DNA of 64,000 bases from an uncultured Bacteroidales bacterium (GTDB taxonomy: Bacteria > Bacteroidota > Bacteroidia > Bacteroidales > UBA932). Made by a program: the position numbers and the translations under genes. The stretch covers positions 23,326 through 87,325 of the forward strand of contig CAJOKD010000018.1 in the NCBI GenBank assembly GCA_905235085.1. The letters run 5' to 3'. Shown piece by piece: positions 34,184 to 43,576 of the stretch. Positions within the stretch are counted from its first letter, which is position 1, and each line of letters begins with the position of its first letter. Below the pieces are notes generated by a model. That model worked only from the letters and a program-made list of their open reading frames with translations, did no database searches and was not told where the DNA came from.

Positions 34184-35377
34184 TCAATTGAATACGAACG
34201 TAACCGACACGTCTCCGAACCTGCCGGCGACTCCGCTGTACCTGGTGAAGTAATTCTGGGAGAGCTTCCCTCTCCAGACGATGTCGTCGTTCTTGTTGAG
34301 CGGGAACTCCACATCGAACCCGTATGCCTTGGATTTGATCTTGACCGACCCTTCGGCCTTCCAGGTCGTCCTCTTCCCTCCGTCATCCTCTATCATAAGG
34401 AAGGCACATTCATCCAGCTGTGGCGACCATTCCGAGGCCAGGATCGTGTTGAAGGTAAGGTTTTCGCCGACCTGCTTGCGTTTGACGTTGATCATCATAT
34501 CCGTGATCTGAGGACTGTAAAGCCTGAGATCGGAAACTACGTCGGCGGTGAAGGCCTTGAGGCTTCCGCACTTGATGAAGAACTCGCTCCCGCCCTGGAG
34601 CCAGTTGTCATAGTTGCGGTGAGCCTTGAATGTCTTCAGCCTCAACGTCTTGAAATCTGCGGCAGCCCTTGTGGCATCCTCTCCGGGAACGAGTCCCATC
34701 TTCTCGGCCATCTGCGGAGTGAGATACCCGGAATCTTCGTTGACGTTGACCACCCAAACCGGATGCGTCCTGGCATATTCCTCATCCACAGTCATTTCCG
34801 TTATCGTCCAGGTGCCTTCGGGCAGCCGCTCCCTCTTGAATGCGTTCGCCTCTTCTCCCGATCCGCCTGAACAGTACGTTATCACCGGAAGGGTCACTCC
34901 GTCCCAATCTTCGGAGTATGGCCAGTAAATCTGCAACCCGGAGGCGGACAATGCCTCGAGGAAACTTGAAGACCTGGTCTCAGGAAGGTCACTTGAATAC
35001 AAGGAAACCAAGTCCCTGAGGGGTTGGGAATATTCCTCAGCCCTGGTCCGGAGCCTGTCGTCCCCCACCCCGCTGCCCGGATTAAGGAGAAGGTTGCTGA
35101 AAGGGTATTCCTCGTCGTATCCGTTGTCGGACGAACGGCCGACGGCATTCCTGACTTCCCGGACCTGGGCAAGGGAGACCGGTAGTTGGGAAAGCATCTT
35201 CGCAATGCTTTCCGGAGTGATGGAAAGTGCCTGGAGCTCAGGTACTTGACCTTCGTCACCGCGCTGCGGTACCATCCCATCCTTGTCGAAGTCGCATCCT
35301 ACCAGCGACGGAACCGTGATTGCGAGGGCCAGCGCCGCCAGCGCCAGGCTCCTCCTGCTTGAAATGAAGTTTTTCAT
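34184..35377 (-). CDS. Hypothetical lipoprotein
   Basis: About 397 residues from the ATG at 35377 (MKNFISSRRSLALAALALAI, lipobox LVGC); the upstream in-frame starts add a non-signal extension. The family is not recognised with certainty; the middle section (IYWPYSEDWDGVTLPVITY, VWVVNVNEDSGYLTPQMAEK) and the C-terminal beta-rich part (FFIKCGSLKAFTADVVSDL, KIKSKAYGFDVEFPLNKNDD) suggest a surface or periplasmic protein with a C-terminal beta-sandwich. It converges with the BIG2 lipoprotein gene (9-base gap). Confidence 0.7.
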   Translation of the reverse strand: MKNFISSRRSLALAALALAITVPSLVGCDFDKDGMVPQRGDEGQVPELQALSITPESIAKMLSQLPVSLAQVREVRNAVGRSSDNGYDEEYPFSNLLLNPGSGVGDDRLRTRAEEYSQPLRDLVSLYSSDLPETRSSSFLEALSASGLQIYWPYSEDWDGVTLPVITYCSGGSGEEANAFKRERLPEGTWTITEMTVDEEYARTHPVWVVNVNEDSGYLTPQMAEKMGLVPGEDATRAAADFKTLRLKTFKAHRNYDNWLQGGSEFFIKCGSLKAFTADVVSDLRLYSPQITDMMINVKRKQVGENLTFNTILASEWSPQLDECAFLMIEDDGGKRTTWKAEGSVKIKSKAYGFDVEFPLNKNDDIVWRGKLSQNYFTRYSGVAGRFGDVSVTFVFN

Positions 35378-35437
35378 CTTTCGATAAGTTTGTAGTTGTT
35401 TGACAATATCTATGTTCGTTACGGTACAAAGTGACAC

Positions 35438-35470
35438 AAAAAAAGCCGTAGAACAAATTATTCTACGGCT
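35438..35470 (-). terminator. Rho-independent terminator after prmC
   Basis: On the minus strand a perfect 10-base stem (AGCCGTAGAA / TTCTACGGCT, arms at 35461-35470 and 35444-35453, 7-base loop) is followed by seven T (complement of 35438-35444). It lies 37 bases after the prmC stop codon. Confidence 0.8.
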
Positions 35471-35506
35471 AAGTTTCCCAAAAGCCCTTCAAGGCACGCC
35501 AGGGCA

Positions 35507-36409
35507 TTATTTCGAGTAAAGGATGAATCGGTTTTTATCGTAAAAGTCGCTTACGATCTCCGTTTTCTGGAAACCGGCATCCTTGAATACCTTCTCCGTC
35601 TCCTTGTAAAGGGCCTCGTTGATCTCGGTTATACCCTTGCCTTCAGCGGAAAGGAACCTCATAGACCAGCGCGCGATGGCGCGGTAGAATACAAGAGGGT
35701 CGTCGTCGGATACGAAGAGAGCGGAAGCAGGTTCATAATTCAGGACATTGGTACGGATAAGCGACTTCTCCTTTTCCATAATATAAGGAGGATTGCTCAG
35801 AATCAGGTCGAATTCACCGTGGTTGAACTGTTGCTCTGTATCCAGGATATCAGCGATGACGAACTGAGGGGACAGGGCTCCGGTCTCTTTCATCTTGGAG
35901 ACGAAGTTCTGGCCCATTGCCACCATTATCGCTTTTTCCGAAATATCAGTACCTATCACTTCTGCTCCCGGAATATTCATCGCGACAGTCCAGGCAATGC
36001 AACCGGACCCGGTGCAGAGGTCGAGTATCCTCACGGGACGGGCTGACTTTCCATAAGCTCCGCGCATCCTCTTCATACGGGATCCGATCTTGATGGCCTC
36101 GCGGCACAGAAGCTCGGTCTCCGGACGGGGTATCAGGACATCCGGTCCTACCTTGAAATCAAGCCCGCAGAATTCCGCAGTACCGATTACGTACTGGACG
36201 GGTTCCCCTGCCGCAAGTCTTTCCAGGTCAGCATAGAGCGGCTCGAGGAATTTGTCCTTGATGGTAGTCTCAGGCTCTACTATATGTGTATAACTCTTGG
36301 TACCGATCCTGTATTCGCACAGCATCAGCATAATGTTCCTGGCTTCCGCGGTAGGATACAGCGGTTCCAGTCTCGATATTCCTTCCTTAAGGAAATCTTT
36401 AAGCAGCAT
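35507..36409 (-). CDS. prmC: Peptide chain release factor N5-glutamine methyltransferase
   Basis: 300 residues. PrmC methylates the glutamine of the GGQ motif of RF1/RF2, raising termination efficiency. Visible features are the N-terminal helical domain (MLLKDFLKEGISRLEPLYPT), VQYVIGTAEFCGLDFKVGP, LIPRPETELL, the SAM-binding loop ILDLCTGSGCIAWTVA, and the catalytic NPPYI. Length is normal. A terminator follows it, and ddl lies 33 bases upstream on the same strand. Confidence 0.95.
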   Translation of the reverse strand: MLLKDFLKEGISRLEPLYPTAEARNIMLMLCEYRIGTKSYTHIVEPETTIKDKFLEPLYADLERLAAGEPVQYVIGTAEFCGLDFKVGPDVLIPRPETELLCREAIKIGSRMKRMRGAYGKSARPVRILDLCTGSGCIAWTVAMNIPGAEVIGTDISEKAIMVAMGQNFVSKMKETGALSPQFVIADILDTEQQFNHGEFDLILSNPPYIMEKEKSLIRTNVLNYEPASALFVSDDDPLVFYRAIARWSMRFLSAEGKGITEINEALYKETEKVFKDAGFQKTEIVSDFYDKNRFILYSK

Positions 36410-36442
36410 AGGGTAAGAAAGGTTGAACCGTTAATTGCAATA

Positions 36443-37459
36443 CTATGAATTCTCTATGATGCTGGTAAGGAAATCCGTCATATCCAGACCGGCTGTCCTC
36501 ACCATCTTAGGCACCAGGGATGCACTCGTCATTCCCGGTATGGTGTTGACCTCTATCATATACAGTCCATCCTCGGCAAGGATATAGTCCATCCTGACCA
36601 CTCCGGAGCAACCCAGATGGGAATATATCTTCCTGCTGGTCTCCTGGATATGGTCCCTGACGGCATCCTCTATCGGAGCCGGGCAGATTTCCTGGCTGTG
36701 GCCGTTGTACTTGGCATCGTAGTCGAAATATTCGTTCTCCGTGACAATCTCGATGACAGGGAGGGCCTTGACACCTTCGGAATCAGTATATGCCGCACAG
36801 GTAAGCTCACGGCCGACAAGACCCTGCTCGACGAGCACCATCTGGCCTTCGGAGAATGCGAAGCGGATGGCTTCCGGCAGATCCTCCGGCGCTTTGACCT
36901 TGGTTATGCCGAAACTGGACCCGGCATCGGTAGGTTTCACGAATACTGGGAATTTCAGCTTGGAGGCAATCTTTGCGGAAACGGCTTCCAGGTCCATTCC
37001 CTTGCGTACAAATACGTCCGGAGCAGTTTTCACGAAGTCTACGTCACGAAGGTAGCACTTGCAGGCGAACTTGTCGAAGACCACCGTCGAAACGAAGGCG
37101 CCGCAGGTGCTGAACGGAATGCCGAGCATCTCGAAATAACCTTGCAGCAAACCGTTCTCGCCGGGCGTGCCGTGCTGCATTATGAATGCAAAATCAAAAA
37201 CGATCTTCTCCCCCAGGACCTTGACCGAGAAATCGGTCTTGTCGATCTCCGGCCTGGAACCCTCAGGGAAGGCGATCCTCATCGCATCCCTTTTCTTCAT
37301 CGCCACTAGTTGCCACTTGCCGAAACGAGCGAATATCTCATAGACATCGTACTCAGTCCCATCGATCCTGGAAGCGGTAAACTCTCCGCTACGGCAGGAA
37401 ACCTCCCACTCGGATGAATCGCTTCCGTAAATCACCGCAATCTTGCTGTACTTGCCCAT
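36443..37459 (-). CDS. ddl: D-alanine--D-alanine ligase
   Basis: 338 residues of the ATP-grasp type. It joins two D-alanines for the peptidoglycan stem peptide. Landmarks are QHGTPGENGLLQGYFEMLGI, PVFVKPTDAGSSFGITKV (ATP-binding loop), LVEQGLVGRELTCAAY, SGVVRMDYILAEDGLYMIEV and NTIPGMTSASLVPKM (Mg/substrate). It sits between the class A PBP gene (9 bases) and prmC on the same strand, a peptidoglycan-related cluster. Confidence 0.95.
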   Translation of the reverse strand: MGKYSKIAVIYGSDSSEWEVSCRSGEFTASRIDGTEYDVYEIFARFGKWQLVAMKKRDAMRIAFPEGSRPEIDKTDFSVKVLGEKIVFDFAFIMQHGTPGENGLLQGYFEMLGIPFSTCGAFVSTVVFDKFACKCYLRDVDFVKTAPDVFVRKGMDLEAVSAKIASKLKFPVFVKPTDAGSSFGITKVKAPEDLPEAIRFAFSEGQMVLVEQGLVGRELTCAAYTDSEGVKALPVIEIVTENEYFDYDAKYNGHSQEICPAPIEDAVRDHIQETSRKIYSHLGCSGVVRMDYILAEDGLYMIEVNTIPGMTSASLVPKMVRTAGLDMTDFLTSIIENS

Positions 37460-37468
37460 AACGTAGGT

Positions 37469-39826
37469 TTATTCAAAATAATATTCTTCTATCCTTTCCT
37501 GAGCGACCGAGACGGAAGCTCCGCCGTCGCCGCCTTCTTCACATCCGTCGCTGCCTTCCATACCAGCCGGGGCGACGAACTTGTCGTCCCTTGTCACGCC
37601 GAGGGTTCCATCGGACCATACCTTCTTAAGGAAGAGGGCCCAGGTCGGAAGCGAAGCGTTGGCTCCCTGGCCAAGAGCGGTGGACTGGAAGTGTACCTGA
37701 CGGTCCTCGCCTCCGGTCCAGCAACCTGCGACCAACGTAGGTGTATATCCAATGAACCATCCATCGGAATTGTCGTTGGTGGTACCGGTCTTTCCGGCCA
37801 TCTCACCTGTAAGGTTGTACCGGCTGCGAAGCCTCTGTGCGGTTCCCTCCTGGACTACTCCCTTCATCAGGTTCACCATCAGCCAGGCCGTCGCGTCGCT
37901 AATGGCCTCGGTCTTGCGGTTCGAGAATTCGGACAGGATGTTACCCTGGGAATCTTCGATCCTGGTGACGAACAGAGGCTCGATGAATACGCCCTTCGAC
38001 GGGAAGGTGTTGTAGGCCGCGACCATATCCCAGAGGGAGATGTCGGCAGGACCCACGCAGAGGGACGGCACCGCATCGACGTGGCTCATAATGCCCATAC
38101 GGCGCATCATAGCCACCATCGCATAAGGGCCGAACTGCTTCATCAGGTAGGCTGATATGTTGTTGGAGGAGTTGGTTATGCCCCACTTGAGGCTGACCGT
38201 GGCTCCGATCCATCTTTCACTGTCGGTACTGCGAGGCGTCCAGGTGCCGCTCGGCGTGACGAAAGTCTGCGGGAGGTTGACCACCTGGGTGCAAGGATTC
38301 ATTCCTTCCTGCATCGCAAGCGTATAGAGGAAAGGCTTGATCGTGGATCCGACCTGACGCTTTCCCTGACGGACGTTGTCATACTTGAAGTACCTGTAGT
38401 TCGGACCTCCTACATATGCCTTTACGTGTCCGGTTCCTGGCTCCATCGCCACGAAAGCCGTCCTGAGCAGGGATTTGTAGTAGCGGATCGAATCGTCCGG
38501 AGTCATCGTGGTGTCGATATATCCCTTGCTGTTGTAAGCGAATACACGCATCTTTTCCGGCTCAGAGAAAGTCTTGAGAATCTGCGCATCGGTCAGACCG
38601 TCTTTCTTGAGCATACGCCAGCGGTCGCTCCACTTGCGGGCCTGGTTCATCACCCTGTCGCGGGTAGCCTGGTCCACGTCGTTGGCGAACGGGGCGTTCT
38701 TCTTGTAGCGCAGCTCCCTGTTGAAATCTTTCTGGAGAGCCTTGATCCTTTCTGCGACAGCTTCTTCCGCATACTGCTGCATCTTGTAATTGATGGTGGT
38801 ATATATACGGAGTCCGTCCCTGTCGAGATCGTACTGCGTGCCGTCTGCCTTGCGGTTCTTCTCTATCCAGCCGTACAGTTCGCTGTTCGCCCAGGCAAGG
38901 GAATCCACCGAGAAGTCCTCGCGCATATTGTAGTCCGAACGGTGCGGTTTCTTGGCTGTCATCACCCGGCGGATCATATCCCTGAAATATGGGGCACGGC
39001 CGGCGTTGTGGTCCAGGATCTGGTAGGAAAGCTCGATGGGGATTTCCCGTATGGAATCCCTCTGGTGCTTGTCTATGTATCCGGCCTTTTCCATCTGGCC
39101 TATCACGAAGTTCCTCCTGGCGAGGGACTTGTCCGGGTTCAGCGCAGGATTGTACCTGGTCGGCTTATTGGCCATTCCTATCAGGGTCGCCGCCTCTTCC
39201 ACGGTAAGTTCTGACGGCAGTTTCGCGAAGAATGTCTCGGAAGCAGACCTGATGCCGTAGGCGTTGCTGCCGAAGAATATGGAATTGAGATACATAGTCA
39301 TTATCTCATCCTTGGTATAGTTCTTCTCGAGCTTGACCGCAGTGATCCATTCCTTCAACTTGATCCAGACCATCTTGAGCTGGTAGACCCCGGGAATCTT
39401 GCTGCGCGCCTCCGCCCTCGGATACAGGGTCTTTGCGAGCTGCTGGGTGATCGTACTTCCTCCTCCCTGGCTGGAGTTCCGCATCAGGATGGTCTTGAAC
39501 AGCACCCTGGCGAGGCCTTTGAAGTCTACTCCGGAGTGCCTGTAGAAACGGGCGTCTTCGGTAGCTATGGCAGCGTGGACAACGTTGGGAGACAGCTCTT
39601 CGTACGTCACGAACGTCCTGTTCTCTATATGGAATGTAGTAAGGACCTCTCCCCCTTCCGCGAGAATCTGCGTTGCGAGCTTGCTATCAGGGTTCTCCAA
39701 TTCCTTGAAAGAAGGGATGTCGGCAAAGGCCCAGACAACCAGGAGCATCAATATGAGAAGCAGTACCGGAAACGTTATGATTATCCAGAACCACTTGGTA
39801 ATTTTCTTTTGTGTCTCTTCGGTCAT
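37469..39826 (-). CDS. mrcA: Class A penicillin-binding protein 1A
   Basis: 785 residues. A short cytoplasmic tail and one membrane anchor (WIIITFPVLLLILMLLVVWA) are followed by the GT51 glycosyltransferase domain (ATEDARFYRHSGVDFKGLAR, GGGSTITQQLAKTLYP) and a transpeptidase domain with SxxK (GSTIKPF), SxN (SSNN) and KTG (AGKTGTTND) motifs. It polymerises and cross-links peptidoglycan. The Glu of ATEDARFYRHSG is the catalytic base of the glycosyltransferase. A minus-strand -7 box TAAATTTG lies at 39835-39842. ddl and prmC follow. Confidence 0.95.
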   Translation of the reverse strand: MTEETQKKITKWFWIIITFPVLLLILMLLVVWAFADIPSFKELENPDSKLATQILAEGGEVLTTFHIENRTFVTYEELSPNVVHAAIATEDARFYRHSGVDFKGLARVLFKTILMRNSSQGGGSTITQQLAKTLYPRAEARSKIPGVYQLKMVWIKLKEWITAVKLEKNYTKDEIMTMYLNSIFFGSNAYGIRSASETFFAKLPSELTVEEAATLIGMANKPTRYNPALNPDKSLARRNFVIGQMEKAGYIDKHQRDSIREIPIELSYQILDHNAGRAPYFRDMIRRVMTAKKPHRSDYNMREDFSVDSLAWANSELYGWIEKNRKADGTQYDLDRDGLRIYTTINYKMQQYAEEAVAERIKALQKDFNRELRYKKNAPFANDVDQATRDRVMNQARKWSDRWRMLKKDGLTDAQILKTFSEPEKMRVFAYNSKGYIDTTMTPDDSIRYYKSLLRTAFVAMEPGTGHVKAYVGGPNYRYFKYDNVRQGKRQVGSTIKPFLYTLAMQEGMNPCTQVVNLPQTFVTPSGTWTPRSTDSERWIGATVSLKWGITNSSNNISAYLMKQFGPYAMVAMMRRMGIMSHVDAVPSLCVGPADISLWDMVAAYNTFPSKGVFIEPLFVTRIEDSQGNILSEFSNRKTEAISDATAWLMVNLMKGVVQEGTAQRLRSRYNLTGEMAGKTGTTNDNSDGWFIGYTPTLVAGCWTGGEDRQVHFQSTALGQGANASLPTWALFLKKVWSDGTLGVTRDDKFVAPAGMEGSDGCEEGGDGGASVSVAQERIEEYYFE

Positions 39827-39850
39827 AATAAAGACAAATTTATAACAAAA

Positions 39851-39883
39851 TTTGGAAAATTGCCTCGTTTGTGGTTTACTTTG
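39851..39883 (+). promoter_or_regulatory. Probable topA promoter
   Basis: TTTG at 39851-39854 and TTACTTTG at 39876-39883 (one mismatch to TAnnTTTG) are 21 bases apart and precede the topA start by 49 bases. The divergent class A PBP promoter box lies at 39835-39842. Confidence 0.4.
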
Positions 39884-39932
39884 CAGTTTGAAAAACGAAA
39901 CTATCTATGAAATACTTACAAAATAATTGATT

Positions 39933-42248
39933 ATGGCAGACAATCTTGTAATAGTCGAGTCTCCGGCAAAAGCCAAGACGATCCAGAAGTACCTTGGCGA
40001 TGATTATGTGGTAAAATCCAGTTTCGGTCACATAAGGGATCTGCAGGACAAGAAGCTCAGCGTGGATGTAGACCAGAATTTTTCTCCGGAATATGTAATC
40101 CCTGCCGACAAGAGGAAAGTAGTGTCGGAGCTGAAGAAGGCGGCCGAGAAGGCCGGTACAGTATGGCTCGCTTCCGATGAAGACCGTGAAGGAGAAGCCA
40201 TTTCCTGGCATCTGTTCGAGACCCTTGGCCTTAAGGCAGACAATACAAAAAGAATAGTATTCCACGAAATCACTAAGGATGCGATCCTGAACGCAGTCAG
40301 GAATCCGAGGTCCATCGATATGAACCTCGTCAACGCACAGCAGGCCAGAAGGGTACTTGACAGGCTCGTAGGCTTCGAACTCTCCCCTGTACTGTGGAGG
40401 AAGATCCAGCCAAGGCTGTCGGCCGGCCGCGTGCAGAGCGTTGCGCTCCGTCTTGTAGTGGAACGCGAAAAGGAGATAATGGAGTTCCTCAACAAGGAAT
40501 TCTACCGGGTGGATGCCATATTCAATCCTGAGGGATTCCCTGCTTCGGTGAAAGTGAAGGCAACGCTCGATACCAAGTTCAAGACCATCGAAGAAGCCCG
40601 TGCTTTCCTCCAGGACAGCATCGGTGCGAAGTTCGAGATATCCAACGTCGAGAAGAAAGAGGCCGTACGGTTCCCTGCAGCCCCGTTCACCACATCCACG
40701 CTTCAGCAGGAAGCGGCAAGGAAACTCCATCTGCCGGTCAGCGTCACTATGAGGACGGCACAGTTGCTCTACGAGAAAGGTCTTATAACCTATATGCGTA
40801 CCGACTCGACGAATCTCTCCAGCCTCGCCATCGGCACCGCCAAGAAATTCATCAACGAGAATTTCGGTGAAGAATATTCGAAGACCCGCCAGTTCAGGAC
40901 CCACAGCAAAGGCGCGCAGGAGGCTCACGAGGCCATCCGCCCGACTTTCATCGAGAATACCTCTATAGAAGGTACCGCGCAGGAGAAGAAGCTGTACAAT
41001 CTGATATGGAAGAGGACCGTCGCCTCCCAGATGGCCGACGCAAAGGTTCTCAACACCACTATGAGGATATCCTCCGACAAGCGCAGCGAGAAATTCAACG
41101 TGCAGGCTACCCAGGTCCTGTTCGACGGCTTCCTCAAACTGTATATGGAGGGAACCGACGACCAGGAGGTGACGGAAGACGAGATCGTACTCCCGGACCT
41201 TCAGGAAGGTACCGCCCTGACTTCCAAGGGTATGACGGCGGAATGCAAGTTCACGGCCGCTCCTCCGAGATATTCGGAAGCCACCCTCGTAAAGAAACTG
41301 GAAGAACTCGGCATAGGCCGTCCTTCCACTTACGCTCCTACGATCGCTACCCTGACTACCGGCCGCGGCTACATAGTCAAGGGTGACAAGGAAGGACAGA
41401 AGGTCTCCGTCAGGGACCTTGAACTCAAGAACGGCACGATTACGGAGAAATCCAGGACTGAGACCATCGGCGCCGAAAGGGGCAAGCTGCTCCCTCAGGA
41501 AATAGGTATGATAGTGTCCGAATTCCTGGAGAAGAATTTCACGGATATAATGGATTACGACTTCACCGCGAACGTGGAGAAGGACTTCGACCAGATCGCC
41601 GACGGCAAGATGGTGTGGAACGACGTGATCGGTGAATTCTACTCTCCATTCCACAAGAAGGTGGACGAAGTGCTCCACGACGGCAACTTCAGCCACGTTT
41701 CCAGGGAACTCGGTACAGACTCCGAAGGCAACAAGCTCGTGGCCAAGTTCGGGAGATTCGGCCCGTTCATCCAGAAGGGAGAAGGAGAAGGCGTACAGTA
41801 TGCCTCCCTCGGCAAGGGGCAGCTCATCGAGAGCATAACCCTGGAGGAAGCCCTCAAGCTCTTCGAGCTCCCGAGGAACATCGGAGAGATCGATGGTACC
41901 GACGTAATCGCAATGAAAGGTCGCTACGGCAGTTACCTGAAATACGGCGACAAGAACATATCGCTTCCGCGCGGGAAAGACCCTCTGAAAGTCACGCTGG
42001 ATGAATGCAAGGCAATCATTGAAGATGCCACCGGCAAAGCAGCCCTCAACGCTGTAGTCGCCGAATACAAGGACAGCGACATCCAGATCGTCAACGGCAG
42101 GTACGGCATCTACATCAAGCACGCCGGGTCGAACTACAAGATTCCGAAGGGTACCGACACCGCATCATTGACAGAGGAGGCGTGCAAACAGATAATTGAC
42201 AATTCAAAACCTACTGAAAAAGGCCGCCGCCGCTTCAAGAAGTCTTGA
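39933..42248 (+). CDS. topA: DNA topoisomerase I
   Basis: 771 residues from the ATG at 39933. The toprim domain opens MADNLVIVESPAKAKTIQKY and includes LASDEDREGEAISWHL (acidic triad). The catalytic Tyr287 is in LITYMRTDSTNLS. LSAGRVQSVALRLVVERE and RPSTYAPTIATL are further signatures. The C-terminus has topoisomerase C-terminal repeats (KFGRFGPFIQKGEGEG, GRYGSYLKYGDKNI, GRYGIYIKHAGSNY) and no tetra-Cys zinc fingers, unlike E. coli TopA. It relaxes negative supercoils behind polymerases. Confidence 0.96.
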   Translation: MADNLVIVESPAKAKTIQKYLGDDYVVKSSFGHIRDLQDKKLSVDVDQNFSPEYVIPADKRKVVSELKKAAEKAGTVWLASDEDREGEAISWHLFETLGLKADNTKRIVFHEITKDAILNAVRNPRSIDMNLVNAQQARRVLDRLVGFELSPVLWRKIQPRLSAGRVQSVALRLVVEREKEIMEFLNKEFYRVDAIFNPEGFPASVKVKATLDTKFKTIEEARAFLQDSIGAKFEISNVEKKEAVRFPAAPFTTSTLQQEAARKLHLPVSVTMRTAQLLYEKGLITYMRTDSTNLSSLAIGTAKKFINENFGEEYSKTRQFRTHSKGAQEAHEAIRPTFIENTSIEGTAQEKKLYNLIWKRTVASQMADAKVLNTTMRISSDKRSEKFNVQATQVLFDGFLKLYMEGTDDQEVTEDEIVLPDLQEGTALTSKGMTAECKFTAAPPRYSEATLVKKLEELGIGRPSTYAPTIATLTTGRGYIVKGDKEGQKVSVRDLELKNGTITEKSRTETIGAERGKLLPQEIGMIVSEFLEKNFTDIMDYDFTANVEKDFDQIADGKMVWNDVIGEFYSPFHKKVDEVLHDGNFSHVSRELGTDSEGNKLVAKFGRFGPFIQKGEGEGVQYASLGKGQLIESITLEEALKLFELPRNIGEIDGTDVIAMKGRYGSYLKYGDKNISLPRGKDPLKVTLDECKAIIEDATGKAALNAVVAEYKDSDIQIVNGRYGIYIKHAGSNYKIPKGTDTASLTEEACKQIIDNSKPTEKGRRRFKKS

Positions 42249-42301
42249 TTTTTTATAATTATTTGTTAAATTAGCAGCCATAAATGTTTTAATTTGTAAG
42301 T

Positions 42302-42799
42302 ATGGCTACTTATCACATCGATCAGATCGACCAGAAAATCCTTTCGTTCCTGATCAACAACGCAAGGATGCCTTTCTTGGAGATCGCTCGCGAATGCGGT
42401 GTCTCCGGAGCAGCCATCCATCAGAGAGTGAAGAGGCTGGAATCGAACGGAGTCATCTCCGGATCCCGCCTTATGGTGAAGCCTCAGGCTCTGGGGCTCA
42501 ATGTCTGCGCCTTCATCAGCGTGACTCTGTCGGAAGCTAACAAGTATCCTGAAGTCGTTTCTAACCTAAGAAAAATCGCAGAAATCGTAGAATGCCATTT
42601 CGTAACTGGCAAAGCCGCCCTGCTTGTTAAGGTTTATTGCTTTGACAATGACCACCTTATGGAGATCCTTCTGAACACGATGCAGAAGATTCCTTACATC
42701 CAGTCAACGGAGACTATGATCTCCCTCGACCAGGCTATCGAACGTCAGGTCTGGGTGAAGGACTACAAGCACACGAGCTACCAGGAAACTAAGCGATAG
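42302..42799 (+). CDS. Lrp/AsnC family transcriptional regulator
   Basis: 165 residues. The N-terminal winged HTH is typical (IDQKILSFLINNARMPFLEI, CGVSGAAIHQRVKRLESNGV) and is followed by the RAM ligand/oligomerisation domain (VCAFISVTLSEA, VECHFVTGKAALLVKVY). Members sense amino acids and bind DNA as octamers; the target genes here are not apparent. Its 3' end overlaps the convergent ispD gene by 11 bases. Confidence 0.93.
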   Translation: MATYHIDQIDQKILSFLINNARMPFLEIARECGVSGAAIHQRVKRLESNGVISGSRLMVKPQALGLNVCAFISVTLSEANKYPEVVSNLRKIAEIVECHFVTGKAALLVKVYCFDNDHLMEILLNTMQKIPYIQSTETMISLDQAIERQVWVKDYKHTSYQETKR

Positions 42800-43511
42800 T
42801 AGAAGATACGATGAGGTCGGCGAGGACTAGATCCTCGGGACACGTGATCTTGAAGTTATATCTCTCTCCGTTGCAGAACGAGAGAGGTATCCCTTTTCTG
42901 CTTGCGACGGAAGCATCGTCGGTGAACGCCGTGTCGAAAGGCTGGGAATACGCCTCTTTGATAACCTCGGAACGGAACATCTGCGGCGTCTGGACGGCAA
43001 AGATCCGGGACCTGTCAACTTCCTCACCTTCAAGGGAAACCAATGATTCCCCATCCGGTCCGGAAACCTTGTCGAGGACCTTCAGGGTATCCACGGAAGG
43101 TACGACCGGAATCAGTGCTTCAAGGTTCCGCTCCTCCATACGGGCGAACATATTCCTGACAAGGTCGCGGGAGACCAGTGGACGCACTCCGTCGTGTATC
43201 GCCACGATGGCCCCATCAGGGACTCTTTCAAGGGCATTCCTTACGGAATGAAAGCGTGTAAACCCTCCCGCCACAAGGGTTTGGGGATAAGTTAATTCGG
43301 CAGAGAGGCAGTATTCCTTCCAAAAAGAAAGGTGATCCTTCGGAAGGACCGTGACTATCTGGATGCCAGGAACAGCTGCGATGAAGGTTTCCATCGTCCG
43401 GCGAAGTACAGGAATACCCCCGAGGGACAGGAACTGCTTGGGAGTCTCAGACCCCATCCTGGTCCCGCTTCCGGCGGCCATAGCGATTAATATTTTATTA
43501 CCTTTCATCAT
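42789..43511 (-). CDS. ispD: 2-C-methyl-D-erythritol 4-phosphate cytidylyltransferase
   Basis: 240 residues. IspD makes 4-diphosphocytidyl-methylerythritol from CTP in the non-mevalonate isoprenoid pathway. The nucleotide loop is IAMAAGSGTRMGSETPKQFL; VAIHDGVRPLVS, TDDASVASRKGIPLSFCNG and FKITCPEDLVLAD are the other signatures. The start is one of two adjacent ATGs (43511 or 43508). A minus-strand -7 box TATATTTG lies at 43522-43529. Confidence 0.95.
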   Translation of the reverse strand: MMKGNKILIAMAAGSGTRMGSETPKQFLSLGGIPVLRRTMETFIAAVPGIQIVTVLPKDHLSFWKEYCLSAELTYPQTLVAGGFTRFHSVRNALERVPDGAIVAIHDGVRPLVSRDLVRNMFARMEERNLEALIPVVPSVDTLKVLDKVSGPDGESLVSLEGEEVDRSRIFAVQTPQMFRSEVIKEAYSQPFDTAFTDDASVASRKGIPLSFCNGERYNFKITCPEDLVLADLIVSSTIA

Positions 43512-43576
43512 TTATTCCTTACAAATATAAGTTTTTTTGTATATTTACAACTTGTATAATAGACAACTCTGAAAAT

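Noticed and set aside
39876-42122. 748-codon minus-strand open frame opposite topA
   Set aside because: topA on the plus strand has every expected motif; the antisense frame has no domain and arises from codon bias.
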